Shown here piece by piece: positions 47,671 to 60,689 of a stretch of DNA of 64,000 nt. Below the pieces are notes generated by a model. It was given only the letters and a program-made list of their open reading frames with translations, had not been told where the DNA came from and made no database searches. The position numbers and the translations under genes were made by a program. Within the stretch, counting starts at the first letter, position 1. Each line of letters starts with the position of its first letter. This DNA is from Flaccisagitta enflata (Eukaryota; Chaetognatha; Sagittoidea; Aphragmophora): contig OZ231127.1 of assembly GCA_965153355.1 (NCBI GenBank), positions 7,192,001-7,256,000 of the forward strand, in the 5' to 3' direction.

Positions 47671-47874
47671 ACATATTCATGAATTCTAACCGTCCCATGA
47701 GATAGTGAGTGAGCCCAGGAACAAAGTGAACAAGCAAAGGAAGCATACCGAGGCAGAGTGCTGTGGAACAAGTGAGCGGAGTGAGCGGAGTGAGCTGTGC
47801 GAGTGAACGAATGTAGTGCGCAACCGAGTGGCCCTTTCAAAACGTGATTATCTGTCGCAAGAAACACGTCGTAA
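47671..47874 (+). mobile_element. Gx element, 5'-truncated
   Basis: ACATATTCATGAATTCTAAC, GAGTGAGCCCAGGAAC, GTGAGCGGAGTGAGCGGAGT, GTGGCCCTTTCAAAACG and GAAACACG end. The left GGGCGTG end is lost into A-rich sequence. Confidence 0.7.
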
Positions 47875-48011
47875 AATGAGCGGTAATCTTCCTTGTGAGT
47901 GGCAAATTTGAGTAGGAGGGATCGGAGATTGATGAAAACAAAATGAAATCGATGTATTTCTGCGGTTTTTTACGCGAGTAGTATTATTATACTATTATTA
48001 TACTATTATTA

Positions 48012-48604
48012 CAGGGTGAACAACCTCAAGTGGGGGAAAGTAAAAGCTTATTACGCCTCAACAACTTAAGATATTCATAATTTGAAAGTTGCTCCTTGTA
48101 GGGAACTGCCTGACATTTTTTCCTCTTGCTTTGGTTGGTCAAAATAGAAAAATTGAAACAGCTAAAAAGATATGACCAAAAATGTGAAGGTTCCTCTCCA
48201 ACCTCAAAAAATTGCTCATCGATTCTCAATCAAACTCAAATTGCAGTTAAGAAAATAGCATGAATTTATTGAGTTGGATAGAAAAACGTAAAAGGCATTC
48301 ATGGTGCTTCAGGTAGAAACCAAGAATGCAACATTTGGTTCAATAATTGATGAAAGAATGAAACAACATCATTTACCAGTTTCAAAGCGCTCAAGTCTGA
48401 AAGTTGTTTTTTGAGCTATTCCTAGTTATGGATATTTCAAAGATTTTAATGTATCCTCTAAAGTATTTGAGCTAATGATCTCAGCTTTGGCTTATACAAA
48501 ATGTCAAGTAATTTTCTACAACACTGCAAGAGATGAAATGTGATGCTCTGGTAGTTTTGGAATCCTGAGCTTTTACTTTCCCCCACTTGAGCTTGTTCAC
48601 CGTG
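48012..48604. mobile_element. T6 element, 593 bp, TA-flanked
   Basis: Ends CAGGGTGAACAACCTCAAGT and CACGGTGAACAAGCTCAAGT (minus strand) continue as GGGGGAAAGTAAAAGCT: 37 bp with two mismatches. TA at 48010-48011 and 48605-48606. It is inserted in an ATTATTATACT repeat that continues on both sides (47975-48009; 48607-48660). Confidence 0.87.
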
Positions 48605-48720
48605 TATACTATTATTATGCTATTATTATGCTATTATTATATTATTATATATTATTATTATAGATTATCTTTCTTTCATATTTGGTCTGTCTGTTAAGTT
48701 AAAACATTCTCAGTTTCTGG

Positions 48721-49091
48721 TAGTGGCACGTGACTCTTCAACTCGCTTTGCCCGTCTGTCCGTTGGTCCGTCAATCCATCCATCTGTCAAATCTGATATT
48801 TTTCTATTGGCATTTGTGGTCGTCTTTTTTAATTACTACCTTTGCTTACCTGTACGAGATTTGGGTAGCCGTGTGCCCAGTCTTGTTTTGCTTTGCGAGC
48901 AGTGCCTCTCTAGCTGTTCAATTGGCCGCGACTGGGGACTAATTATCCGGTCGGTTGGTCAGTCGCTAACACTGATTTTTTGGCTTTTTTTTCATATCAC
49001 TGCTCCTGCTCAAATGCTTGGTCAGCCTTATTTTTCACTGTACCTGCCCACCGGCACGTGACATGGGCAGTCCTGTATCCGGCCTTGTTTT
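48721..49091 (-). mobile_element. Two adjacent Hx elements, diverged
   Basis: First (48721-48889): GGCACGTGACTCTTCAACTC, GTCCGTTGGTCCGTC core, GGTAGCCGTGTGCCCAGTCT and TGTTTT. Second (48920-49091): GGTCGGTTGGTCAGTCGC, CACTGCTCCTGCTCAAATGC, CTGCCCACCGGCACGTGACA and GTATCCGGCCTTGTTTT, lacking the 3' hairpin. Confidence 0.75.
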
Positions 49092-49450
49092 AATGAGCTT
49101 AACTTTTGACATTCTGTCCAAATAAGCACCAAACTAATGAACAAATCAGCAAACAAACCACAAAAACAAACAGACAAACTAAAACAAAGAGTGAAAACCA
49201 ATTGAAGTGTGTACAAACATCGGCAAACATAATTTCACGCGCTGAGGCTCATGTCAGGACGGGAAAATGTGGCAATGATATCCACCAAAAAAAGTTGGTC
49301 TATTCTAATATAAACATAAGTTTTTGTAGTAAAACGTTTCTTCTGCAGTATTTTACAAGGTATTTTTCTCGTCCTCGTTTCCAGTGACAAATATTGTTCC
49401 ACTTTTAACTCGACATAGCTGTTAATTGACTTGAAAAATTGAGAATCATC
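49092..49450. other. No recognised feature
   Basis: AT-rich sequence with an AACAAACA-rich patch (49136-49190). Confidence 0.5.
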
Positions 49451-49453
49451 ATA

Positions 49454-49602
49454 CAGTAAAATTAAGTTCTAACAAACACGCTTGTGACAAAATTTCGCCT
49501 ATAAAGAAATAAGATATCACGTCGCTCTATTCTAGGAAAAAAAGTTGTTCATATAACAAAATATATAAGATTGGTCCCTCAGTGTCAAATGAATTTTAAC
49601 TG
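49454..49602. mobile_element. Pg-like MITE, 149 bp, TA-flanked
   Basis: CAGTAAAATTAAGTTCTAAC at left and AATTTTAACTG at right; TA at 49452-49453 and 49603-49604. ATTTCGCCTATAAAG and GGTCCCTCAGTGTCAAATGA are Pg-type internal words. Confidence 0.75.
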
Positions 49603-49649
49603 TAGACGCAGTTCATTACTTCTGTAATCATGTTTCCTTGGACCGTTGC

Positions 49650-50035
49650 ATTGTCTCCTCCTCAGTCAGCAGAAAGTTTCTATTTGTGAACCCCTCTCAA
49701 TTCATCTTGTTTCTCCGTTTGTGAATCCATCAAAGCCGGGTATAACTTTAGTCATATTTCCCTGCGTGGGTCTCTTTGTTACCTAAGTCTCCATTTTTGA
49801 ATCCATGATAGCGAAGTATAACTGCAGTTATAGTTCCTCATGCAGGTTTTTTCATTTCCTAAGTTTCCTTTTGTGAATCCATCATAGCAAAGTATAAATG
49901 TAGCCATATTTCCTTACACTGGTCTCCTCATTTCCTCAGTCTCCATTTGTGAAGCTATTATAGCAGGTTATAACTGTAGTCATATTTCCCCGCGCAGGTC
50001 TTCTCATTTCCTAAGTCTCTATTTGTGAATCAACG
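49650..50035. repeat. 76-bp tandem array, about 5 copies
   Basis: TTTGTGA anchors at 49718, 49794 (variant), 49870, 49946 and 50022 are exactly 76 bp apart. Unit words: TGAATCCATCATAGC, GTATAACTGTAGTCATATTT and CATTTCCTAAGTCTCCATTT. Confidence 0.92.
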
Positions 50036-50094
50036 CGCGTGAAAAATAAAACATTGAAAGTTTAGTCCGAGAAATTTTCAATTTATGAGTTAAA

Positions 50095-51690
50095 CGCGAA
50101 ACAAACACCTGCGCCAACAGAGATCTAACACTTACATCAACACCAACACCTGCGCCAACACATCAAAACACTTACTACCTTGATCATAATTCTTCGTTCA
50201 CTTTGACAAACAGTTCATCTATACACAGAAAATGTCAATTTTATTGTTTGTTTTTTTCTCTAAACACTTACTGTGGCCTTCCCCCGCCACAATGCCTGCT
50301 TCCGTGCGCCTCTACAATGATTGGTAAGGCTTCTTTGGGTGTTCTTCCGTGACCTGTTGCTTTAACTTTTGCACAACTTTTTCAGCCCCTCAATTGACAT
50401 CACTCTTTGCCTTTGCTCACGCATAGGCAGTAAAAACATACTTCTAGTAAGCGTGGGTACAAAAAATTGGTGACATTTAAAAACTACATCAAAAGATCTT
50501 TCATCTGGGACCAATCTCATTCCGATAGCTCAAACATTTTAGAAATGAGAGTGGTTTAAAGATGGCATGTATTTTCGGAATTATCACAAGCATGATTTTC
50601 TCTCCATTTTTGACAAAGACATGTTCCCTTTGAAATGGTCTCATTTCTAAACGCCTAAAGCTTCCACAACCAGATTGGACGCGAATGAAAGATCTTTCGA
50701 TGCAGTTTTGGAATCTCACCAATTTTTTTTCTTTATCTCATTCAAAAGTGAAGTTATTAATGAAAACATGTGAACGAAGAACTATGATCAAGGAAGTATA
50801 TCAACCACCACCAACACCAACACCTGCGCCAACACAGACCTAACGCTTACATCAACCACCACCAACACCAACACCTGCGCCAAAACGGATCTAACACATA
50901 CACCAACCACCACCAACACCAACACCTGCGCCAACACAGACCTAACACTTACACCAACAACCACCAACGCCACCACCTGAACTAACACATACACCAACCA
51001 CCACCAACACCAACACCTGCGCAAACACAGACCTAACACTTACACCAACAACCACCAACGCCACCACCTGAACCAACACAAACCTGACTCTTACTCCAAC
51101 CACCACCAACACCTGTGCCAATACAGACCTAACACTTACATCAACCACCAGCAACACTAACACCTGCGCCAAACAGACCTAACACCTACTCCAACCACCA
51201 CCAACACCAAGGCCTGCGCCAACACAAACCTTACACTTACTCCAACCACCACCAACACCTGCGCCAATACAGACCTAACACTTACACCAACCACCACCAA
51301 CACCAACACCTGCGCCAAAACAGACCTTACACTCACTCCAACCACCACCAACACCAACGCCTGCGCCAACACAAACCTTACACAGTTACACTTACTCCAA
51401 CCACCACCAACTCCAAAATCTGAACCAGCACCAATGTAACACCAACCACCAACAATTACACCAACATCAACACCTTCGGCAACAGCAACCCTAACACCAT
51501 TAACACAAACACCCACATCAACCACCACCAACACCAACACCAACCCCAACCAACATCAGCAGATGCGACAAAATATACTGTTAAGCACCAACACCAACAC
51601 TAGCATCCACCATACTAATCACCACCAACACCAACCACTAACAACACCAACCACCATCAACACCAACTACAACACCTGCGGCATCAAGGT
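50095..51690. repeat. 51-bp tandem array split by a T6 element
   Basis: Unit words CAACCACCACCAACACC, AACACCTGCGCCAACACAG and ACCTAACACTTACA; starts at 50802, 50853 and 50904 are 51 bp apart. Copies at 50105-50174 and 50799-51690 flank the insertion. The period is 17 codons; the plus strand reads Thr-rich TNTNTCANTDLTLTPTT repeats for three to four units before a stop. Some copies are shortened and the right part (51420-51680) is diverged. Confidence 0.93.
50175..50796. mobile_element. T6 element, 622 bp, TA-flanked
   Basis: Ends CTACCTTGATCATAATTCTT and CTTCCTTGATCATAGTTCTT (minus strand), then CGTTCAC: 27 bp with two mismatches. TA at 50173-50174 and 50797-50798. A second inverted pair with ATTGGTGA and GATCTTTCAT lies at 50463-50505 and 50682-50725. 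Its right member starts 72 bp inside the element end, like the inner block of other T6 copies. Confidence 0.87.
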
Positions 51691-51718
51691 TCTCATCAAT
51701 GCATAAATGAATATGGAT

Positions 51719-51980
<262 letters not shown>

Positions 51981-52029
51981 AGTCTTCCCGATACTCCATT
52001 GATCATTAGTCATTTCTATTTTGAACACT

Positions 52030-52165
52030 TTTTTTTCGCAATTTTCCGTCAGTCAGCCATGAACTGCAATGTGTCCGTCAGTCAGACAAATGTCCGTCAG
52101 TCCGTCAGTCAGCCAGTCATGTTCGTCAGTCCGTCAGTCAGTCAGTCAGTATGTCCGTTAGTTAG
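52030..52165. repeat. (GTCA/GTCC)n repeat
   Basis: GTCAGTCAGTC and TGTCCGTCAGTC units; composition like the reverse of an Hx core, but neither Hx end is present. Confidence 0.85.
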
Positions 52166-52236
52166 CTCACTGAAAAACTTTGTATTTGTCATTTGAGTTA
52201 TTGTGGTCTGTCTGTCAGTCTATCTTTCTATAGCTA

Positions 52237-53232
52237 CAGTTAAACTTTGCAATAACGGACCCAAGAGTAACGGAAACCCAGCAGTAGCGGAACTATTCCA
52301 TTGGCCCCTGCTTTCTGTCTCTCATTCCTTTGTTTAAAAAGTTCGTTAGTACCGGTTACGCCTGTATCGAAAAGTTCGTCTATTCCGCTTGACCTGAGCG
52401 GTCCGGAGGTCGGTAATCCCTAGGCCAATAACGGAAAATCGACATTCATCAATAGTAATCGCGGCGAAGTCAGCGGTGAAATTGCTTGCATCAATAGAAT
52501 TCACAGTCGAGAGAGAGAGAGATAGAGAGAGCTTTTTACCTGAAGATGTGTGACTGACCCACTACTCATAAACTTCCACCCTCTCCAACGATAAACATCT
52601 TGCATCTTACAAGAATAAACCCGCCGACAGATATTTTGTGCGCGATTGTATCAAATCCATATCGCCCTTTTGTATCTGATTGACTGCATTCTGTTTTCTT
52701 TCATTTACAATAAATGTCTTTTCATTCTTTCATTCATTCATGCGGTTGCCTCCAGTACACTTTTTTACTTCATCAAAAACTAAAAAAAGATTCGAGATGA
52801 ATTCAGGTCATCAGAGCATCTCTATCTCCATGTTTAAACATAAGCGGGGATGATCCTTTTGTTTTGCCTCAAAATTCTTTGAAAGTGTGATTTTTTTTAT
52901 TTTTTTGTCTATCTTCTCGATTTTTTCATTTGTTTCATTTTTGTTATTGTTATTTGTTCTTTTTTGTTCTTTTTTCTGCATGCCATTTTTCATATCTGTT
53001 TATCTGCCTGTATAGATTTATTTGGATGTCAGTCTGTCCTGTCTGTCTTCCTGTCTGTTTTTCTTCCTGTTTGTCTGCTGGTCTGTCACCCTGATTTTTG
53101 CTTTTGACATTATTTGTTTGTCATTTTCTGCTTAGTAATGGTCAAAAGTAGTCAAATTGGCAACACCGGAATTCGGCACAACCGGAAAAATACAGTCAGT
53201 CCCTTGAGATCCGTTATTGCGGGGTTCCACTG
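52237..53232. mobile_element. Long Pg element, 996 bp, TA-flanked
   Basis: CAGTTAAACTTTGCAATAAC then GGACC at left; CAGTGGAACCCCGCAATAAC then GGATC on the minus strand at right; TA at 52235-52236 and 53233-53234. Left-side words (AGTAACGG, AGTAGCGG, GTTCGTTAGTACCGGTTACG) suggest several end-like motifs inside. A GA run lies at 52510-52531. No intact transposase frame, although the size could hold a decayed one. Confidence 0.8.
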
Positions 53233-53314
53233 TATATCACATTGTCGTCCGTTTGTTTCTCTGTCGGTGTGTATGAATATATGTCCCTATCGGTTTTTAC
53301 ATTATCCATTTTTC

Positions 53315-54173
<859 letters not shown>

Positions 54174-54399
54174 GGAGTCGCGTGCACGCGACTCTACACC
54201 CCGCTTCGTCCGTCCTCCGATCGGTTGGTTGGTCGGTCGGTCGGTCCCCATTTTACTTTTTTTTATCAATTTTATTTCTTTAAGTCATTTTGAGTATACT
54301 AAGTCATTCTAAGCCATTCTAAGTCATTCTAAGTCATTCTAAGTCATTCTAAGTCATTCTGTAAGTCTCGCACGCGACTTATAGTTGTTGGCCTTGTTG
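54174..54399 (-). mobile_element. Hx element with TAAGTCATTC minisatellite core
   Basis: Perfect hairpin GTCGCGTGCACGCGAC at left, CTCTACACCCCGCTTCGTCC, GGTTGGTTGGTCGG core, then about seven AAGTCATTCT decamers where the GGGCAGG words would be. It then has GCACGCGAC and GTTGGCCTTGTTG. The terminal 9-mers still pair exactly. Confidence 0.8.
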
Positions 54400-54554
54400 A
54401 TAATGGAATTAGCGTATCATGTCAGTGGGTCAGAATGAAAGGAGGTAAGATCTTCCAAATCTTTTACAGCGTAGCTTTGGGGGATGCTCAACATAAATCT
54501 TGCATCCTAAGACTTTGAAAAGATGGTCTCAACTTATTATCTCGACAATCGTTT

Positions 54555-54774
54555 TTTTTAGTCGCATGCTACTCGACTCTACACCCCGCTTTGTCGGTCT
54601 GTTGGTCTGTTGGTCTGTGGGTCTGTTGGTCTGTCGGTCTGTCGGTCTGTCCATCCGTCACACTTTAATTTTTTGCGGTCTTTGGCCTCACTGCTCCTGC
54701 CCAAATGATAAAGTGACCTCAAGCACGGCCCCTGCCCACCGGCACGCGACTGGGTTAGCCGTGTATCCGGCCTT
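54555..54774 (-). mobile_element. Hx element, subfamily A
   Basis: TTTTTAGTCGCATGCTACTC, GACTCTACACCCCGCTTTG, GGTCTGTTGGTCTGT core, CACTGCTCCTGCCCAAATGA, GGCCCCTGCCCACCGGCAC, GCGACTGGG and GCCGTGTATCCGGCCTTG. End 9-mers match at 8 of 9 positions. Confidence 0.83.
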
Positions 54775-54814
54775 GAAAAGTATAAAGACTACTTTATCTT
54801 GACTCAACTATATA

Positions 54815-55590
54815 CCGGGTGATCGGCCAGAACTGAGTAAATCTCTTTGCACCCTGAGACTTACCAATTGGGAGTTGAAATTTAAGCAATAGTTCATTAC
54901 AAAGAAAATTACTGAACGTTTACTTTAAGCCAAAGATGGATAATGTAATCCAAAAGGCTAGGAAGTAACAGCCGTGAACACTATTTTCTTTGATAGGGAA
55001 TTGGTGCCAATATTGGAGCAACTTGGATGATTTACTTTTTCCATTTACTTATTGTGGTTGTTTTCTTAGGTACACCTGTTGATTTGGTAAAGCTAAAGTC
55101 CGTCTTTGGCCCAAAATGACAAGTTCTTAATACAGTAGGTAAGAAAATCATAAGAACTGCAAAAAATGTCTCAATTGAAGGTCAAATCAATTGTCATTGG
55201 GTAAGGATTTTGCGCAAAATTCCAACACTATCTCAAATTGACAGATACTGAGATTTGACTTTGAAGGCAGCTTCTTTGCATTTAGAGGCAATTTCTTTTT
55301 AGTTGCGGATACACAACTCTATAAGAGCCTTTGTCCGTCCGTCTGTTGGTCCATTGGTCCGTTGGTCCGTTGGTCCGTGAACACGAGTGGAAAAGTGTGA
55401 AAACGCGCATTTCCGCCCCTACCCACCCATCCGCAACTGGTATTGGCCATGTATCCGGCCTTGTTGGATAAGCAAAGGTTCACCAATTCTCTTCAATTCT
55501 AGACCATGCCCAGCTGTTTTGTTTAAGTGGTTTAGGAGTAATGGCATCATACATTTACTCAATTCTGGGCTTTTCTGGCTGATCACCCGG
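54815..55590. mobile_element. T6 element (606 bp) interrupted by Hx
   Basis: Ends CCGGGTGATCGGCCAGAA and CCGGGTGATCAGCCAGAA (minus strand), then GAGTAAA after a 9-10-base length difference; TA at 54813-54814 and 55591-55592. Removing the Hx insert leaves 606 bp, within the T6 length range. Confidence 0.83.
55296..55465 (-). mobile_element. Hx element, subfamily C, nested in T6
   Basis: TTTTTA then GTTGCGGAT (55302-55310), ACACAACTCTATAAGAGCC, GTCCGTCCGTCTGTTGG core, AAAACGCGCATTTCCGCCCC, TACCCACCC, ATCCGCAAC (55429-55437) and GGCCATGTATCCGGCCTTGT. The end 9-mers pair exactly. The host T6 sequence at the two joints shows no duplicated target. Confidence 0.88.
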
Positions 55591-55599
55591 TATATGAAT

Positions 55600-56947
55600 A
55601 TATATATGAAATGTGCAACAAAAAGTGTCTTACAAAATATATATATTAGATATATTAGATATATTAGATAAGTATCAGGTATATAAATTAGACACCATGA
55701 AGTTTATGGGCATGTTCATAATCTGCCAGATATACCAAGTGTTTAAGAGGGATTTGAAACCCATGCTGATTTTTGCTCCTTCTTTCGTTTGAAAATGATA
55801 AAGATCAAAAAGACCAAATAATGCTGATGAATTCAAGAACGATCAACACGCAGAGATTTAACCTTTTCCTCACATGACAGGTAACCCAGGCAGCTAGAAA
55901 CTGGGGAGATTTATCCAAAATAACGATGATGATGATAGAAAAATTGTTTATTGTACTTCATAAACACCAAGATGGCACACCATGATGGCATTGATGGCTT
56001 TCCACAAAGGCACGCACAATCCATTTGATTTGAAACAAATTTTAAGTGCATACATAAAAAAATGATCATCAATTATTAAAATTAGGAACTACCTATAATA
56101 TCTTTCTCCAATGTGAATGTACCCAGAAGGCAGTTGAAACTAACGAGGAAAGTGTTGCCTTGGCCTTAAAACCCTCTTTTCTTTCATATCATGACTTTTT
56201 CCCATTTTTCCATTTATTCCTTTTTGTTTCTTTACTCTTTTCTTATTTGTACATTTTTCCATGAACTTTCCTTTTCTCTCTCTCATCCTTTTTCTTTTTC
56301 CTTTTTTTTTTTTCTTTTGTTCTCTACTCTTTTTCCATCTATTTCGGTTTGGGTATAGTGATTGATATTGTTCAACTTATCATACTACTCACTACCTTGA
56401 ATTTGTAAGGCGGTTGCTGTGAACACTGTTTTAGCCAATCCGTTTTTGACAGGAAGTGGTAGTTTGGTAAATAGAGTCTCATGTCTTCAACTGAAAAGTC
56501 TTAGTGGGGCAAAAAAGTCAAGGTTTTTGCTTCACAATGTTAACATGTTTTTCGCTAATCTGTATTTGACTTCTTTACCAAAAGAACGTGAAAAAAGCGA
56601 ACCGTTTCTCGAGCAGTGTACGAGGGAAAGCCGTATGGCAATGTTGTGTTTGCATCTTTTTGGGGGGGAGGGGGGGTGGGGGGGTTGACAGTGAATGCAG
56701 TGCAGTGAGAAAAATGATTCCAAAATTTTTCGACACGCATAAAAAGTGCTGCAATATTATTGGGCTAGGACATAATTTGGACTCTTTATGGATCAAAGCA
56801 AAAGATAGGTATGTCGATATTTGTCGATATTTGTAAGGCCAGTTGTTATTTAGCATAAGGGAAAAAAAACTGGTTGCCGTTCCCAATGGAGTGCACTGAT
56901 TTTGTTTCACTGCAAATCTTACCAATCTTTTCAAGAGTACAAAAGTT
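55600..56947. other. No recognised gene
   Basis: AT-rich DNA. A TAGATATAT run lies at 55645-55670, a weak direct repeat of TGTTTT..GCTAATCTGT type at 56420-56580, and a G-run (56660-56690). Confidence 0.5.
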
Positions 56948-57230
56948 TCCTTAGGGGGCGTTTCTAGTCAAAGACGATCGCGTTTTGAACGGGCCACTCG
57001 GTCGCTCGCTACGTTCGTTCGCTCGCACCGCTCACTCCGCTCACTCGCTCCGCAGCGCTTCACTTCGCTACGCTCGCTTCGCTCGCTCGCTCCGTTCACG
57101 GGCTTGCTCACTCACTTCGCTCACTCCCTCGTGGGACAGTTGAAATTCTTGAATATGTGTTCACACTGTTATCGCGTTTCACGGGAACAAACGCGTTTTT
57201 GGCGCTCACTAGAAACACGCCCTAAGAGTC
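56948..57230 (-). mobile_element. Gx element, complete, with flanking repeat
   Basis: TTAGGGGGCGTTTCTAGTCA at left and CACTAGAAACACGCCCTAAG at right are imperfect inverted ends. The body on the plus strand has GATCGCGTTTTGAACGGGCC, CGCTCGCTACGTTCG-type repeats and TGAATATGTGTTCACACTG. CAAAAGTT lies at 56940-56947 and 57231-57238. The match extends to AGAGTNCAAAAGTT, so the target duplication may be 8 bp or more. Confidence 0.82.
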
Positions 57231-57344
57231 CAAAAGTTGCGTTACTCAGCAATTTATGTATCATGAAAGAAACGAGCTGCGATCTGCTGACCTAATATGT
57301 GTAACCTTTAGCCAAAATTATTCACGCAATCGAGATCTCTTTTC

Positions 57345-57445
57345 GGTGGTGGTGAAGAGGGGTGGGGGTGGTTGTGGAGGTGGAGTTGGGGATGGGGGTT
57401 GGGGTGGGTGCGGGGGTGAGGGTAGGCTTGTGAATGTAGGGGAAC
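57345..57445 (+). repeat. G-rich GGGGTGG tract
   Basis: Repeated GGGG and GGTGG runs (GAGGGGTGGGGGTGG, GGGGTTGGGGTGGG) give several possible G-quadruplexes on the plus strand. Confidence 0.75.
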
Positions 57446-58752
<1,307 letters not shown>

Positions 58753-58803
58753 TTCTCTTATTGTTCCATCCTTTCTTTCATTACTTTCTTGCTTTTTTTC
58801 ATT

Positions 58804-59003
58804 TTTTGGGCAGGGACCCCGAATGGGGCGATGTCCCGTAGAACACAGGGGGGACTTTCATTCATCTAATCGTTCATTCGCTCGCTTATCACTCATTCAT
58901 TTGTTTGTTCGTTCGTGAACCCCTTCCCCCTCATGCCTCCCTGGCCTAAAATCTGCCCACTTTGGCCTCAAATCAATAATCTTAGGCCTCAAATCAGCTC
59001 CCT
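58804..59003. mobile_element. Px left half, truncated at a T6 element
   Basis: GGGCAGGGACCCCGAATGGG, GATGTCCCGTAGAACACAGG, CATTCATC units, then GGCCTCAAATC repeats. It stops where the T6 element begins at 59006 and no right arm is seen beyond it. Confidence 0.7.
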
Positions 59004-59005
59004 TA

Positions 59006-59609
59006 CTACCAGAATTAAAAAACGCAAGTTTTTCTATTACTCATTTTTGCGCCTTTGGTTCACTTGGGGCATAATTCATCGGTGACCAAATTGAAGATTT
59101 TTTCAAGGGCTTTCTTTTGAGCGCAATCCCACATCTGTAGCTTTATTTATTTAGAAGATATAATCAAATGAAGGTGCATGATTCCAAATTTCTAAATGCA
59201 GTAAGAGGGGAAAAAAAGGTTGTTTTTGGTTGAGGGTGATGGATTAATCGCACTGCCATGAGCAATCAGGCATTGTTCTACCCATGCGGTCTGCTTTTAT
59301 AGTTCTTTTATTTTGAGTTCCTCAATGTCTGTGATGAAAAACGAAGCACTGACTGTGATCGATTATGATAAAACCTTCAAAATCATCATGGGCTCTAACT
59401 GAATATCAAAGGCAAAAGTTTCTTAAGTACATGTAACTTTTGCACGGCTATTTCTTCGCATTAACTTGATTTCAATGACTTAAACTCTTAAATATGATGC
59501 AAGGAAGCTCAAATTAACCAAGCCAGCTCACAAAATGCTGCTCACAAGAAAAAAATAGTCCAATTCAAACACTTCTATGAAAAACTTGCGTTTTATTTAT
59601 TCCTGGTAG
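59006..59609. mobile_element. T6 element, 604 bp, TA-flanked
   Basis: Ends CTACCAGAATTAAAAAACGC and CTACCAGGAATAAATAAAAC (minus strand), both reaching ACGCAAGTTTTTC; TA at 59004-59005 and 59610-59611. ATCGGTGACC at 59078 lies 72 bp inside the left end. No coding frame of note. Confidence 0.83.
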
Positions 59610-59701
59610 TAGACCTAGAATTTGTCCTCTTCGGCCAAAAATCAGCTTTACTTCACATAGTTTGGTATGAAGACTTTTTCTCATCAGCTCTACCATCGGT
59701 T

Positions 59702-59801
59702 TTTGCATCATTGCTCCTGCCCAAATGCATGAAGAGCCTTTTTTATCACCGTCCTTGCCCACCCGCATGTGAACTGGGTAGCCTTGTATCCAGCCTTGTT
59801 C
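59702..59801 (-). mobile_element. Hx 5' half
   Basis: ATTGCTCCTGCCCAAATGCA, CCTTGCCCACCCGCATGTGA and GGGTAGCCTTGTATCCAGCC, TTGTT form the 5' block in minus orientation. Core and hairpin are absent. Confidence 0.75.
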
Positions 59802-59944
59802 ATATCAGCGCTAGAGACTTACGTGATTTGCGGGAGTGACAGTTTGGTTTGGGATTTTTTGAATGGTATGTCATCTGATAATCAATACCTTTCACATAAG
59901 ATATTGTAACTTAGCCTCCCGTTCAAATGGTAAGAAATGGCCGA

Positions 59945-60205
59945 TATGATCAAATGACAAAAAAAAAGAAAAATAGAATGATGAAATGACGAAATGATAA
60001 AAAGATAAAATGAAAAAAATGAAAAAATGATAAAATGATAAAATGATCAAATGATAGAATGATAGAATGATAGAATGATAAAATGATAAAATGATAAGAT
60101 GATAAAGTGATAAAATGATATAAATGATAAAATGATAAAATAATAAAATGATAAAATGATAAAATGATAAAATGATAAAATGATAAAATGATAAAATGAT
60201 AAGAT
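59945..60205. repeat. (AAAATGAT)n octamer repeat
   Basis: About 30 octamers with GATAGAATG and AAATGACG variants at the left. Confidence 0.93.
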
Positions 60206-60339
60206 TGGCGGCAAGTCTTCTTCAACCAACTTAAGCGATAGAAAACTTGGGATTGAACAAAGAAAAAACACTGGCCTCGTTTTACCGATATCCGCGGTGG
60301 GAAAGTGTATGTTGTTCGCGACAACTTGTCACATGTATT

Positions 60340-60480
60340 TTCAGTGAAAACTTTTCACTTGTCACGTGTGTTTTTAGTGACAACTTGTCACGTGTGTTGT
60401 CACTTGTCACGTGTGTTTTTAGTGACAACTTGTCACGTGTGTTGTCACTTGTCACGTGTGTTCTTAGTGACATTTTGTCC
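60340..60480. repeat. 45-bp repeat containing GTGACAACTTGTCAC hairpins
   Basis: AGTGACAACTTGTCACGTGT starts at 60376 and 60421; flanking units at 60340 and 60465 are partial. Each unit holds an inverted GTGACAA/TTGTCAC pair and the direct word CTTGTCACGTGTG. Confidence 0.88.
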
Positions 60481-60689
60481 CGTCTTTCTCACAGAGAAAG
60501 AGAATTGGGCATAAACTGGCTTCGTTTGATATCGGGCCATGTGACATGAATTCACATAAAATGGACGGGGTTTAAACTGCTACATAAAAAGGATGTATGG
60601 ACGTTCGTTAATGATATGGACGGGGATACTGACGAATGGAAGACAAAGTTACAGATGGATAGACATGAATGATATATTTATGACCACAT

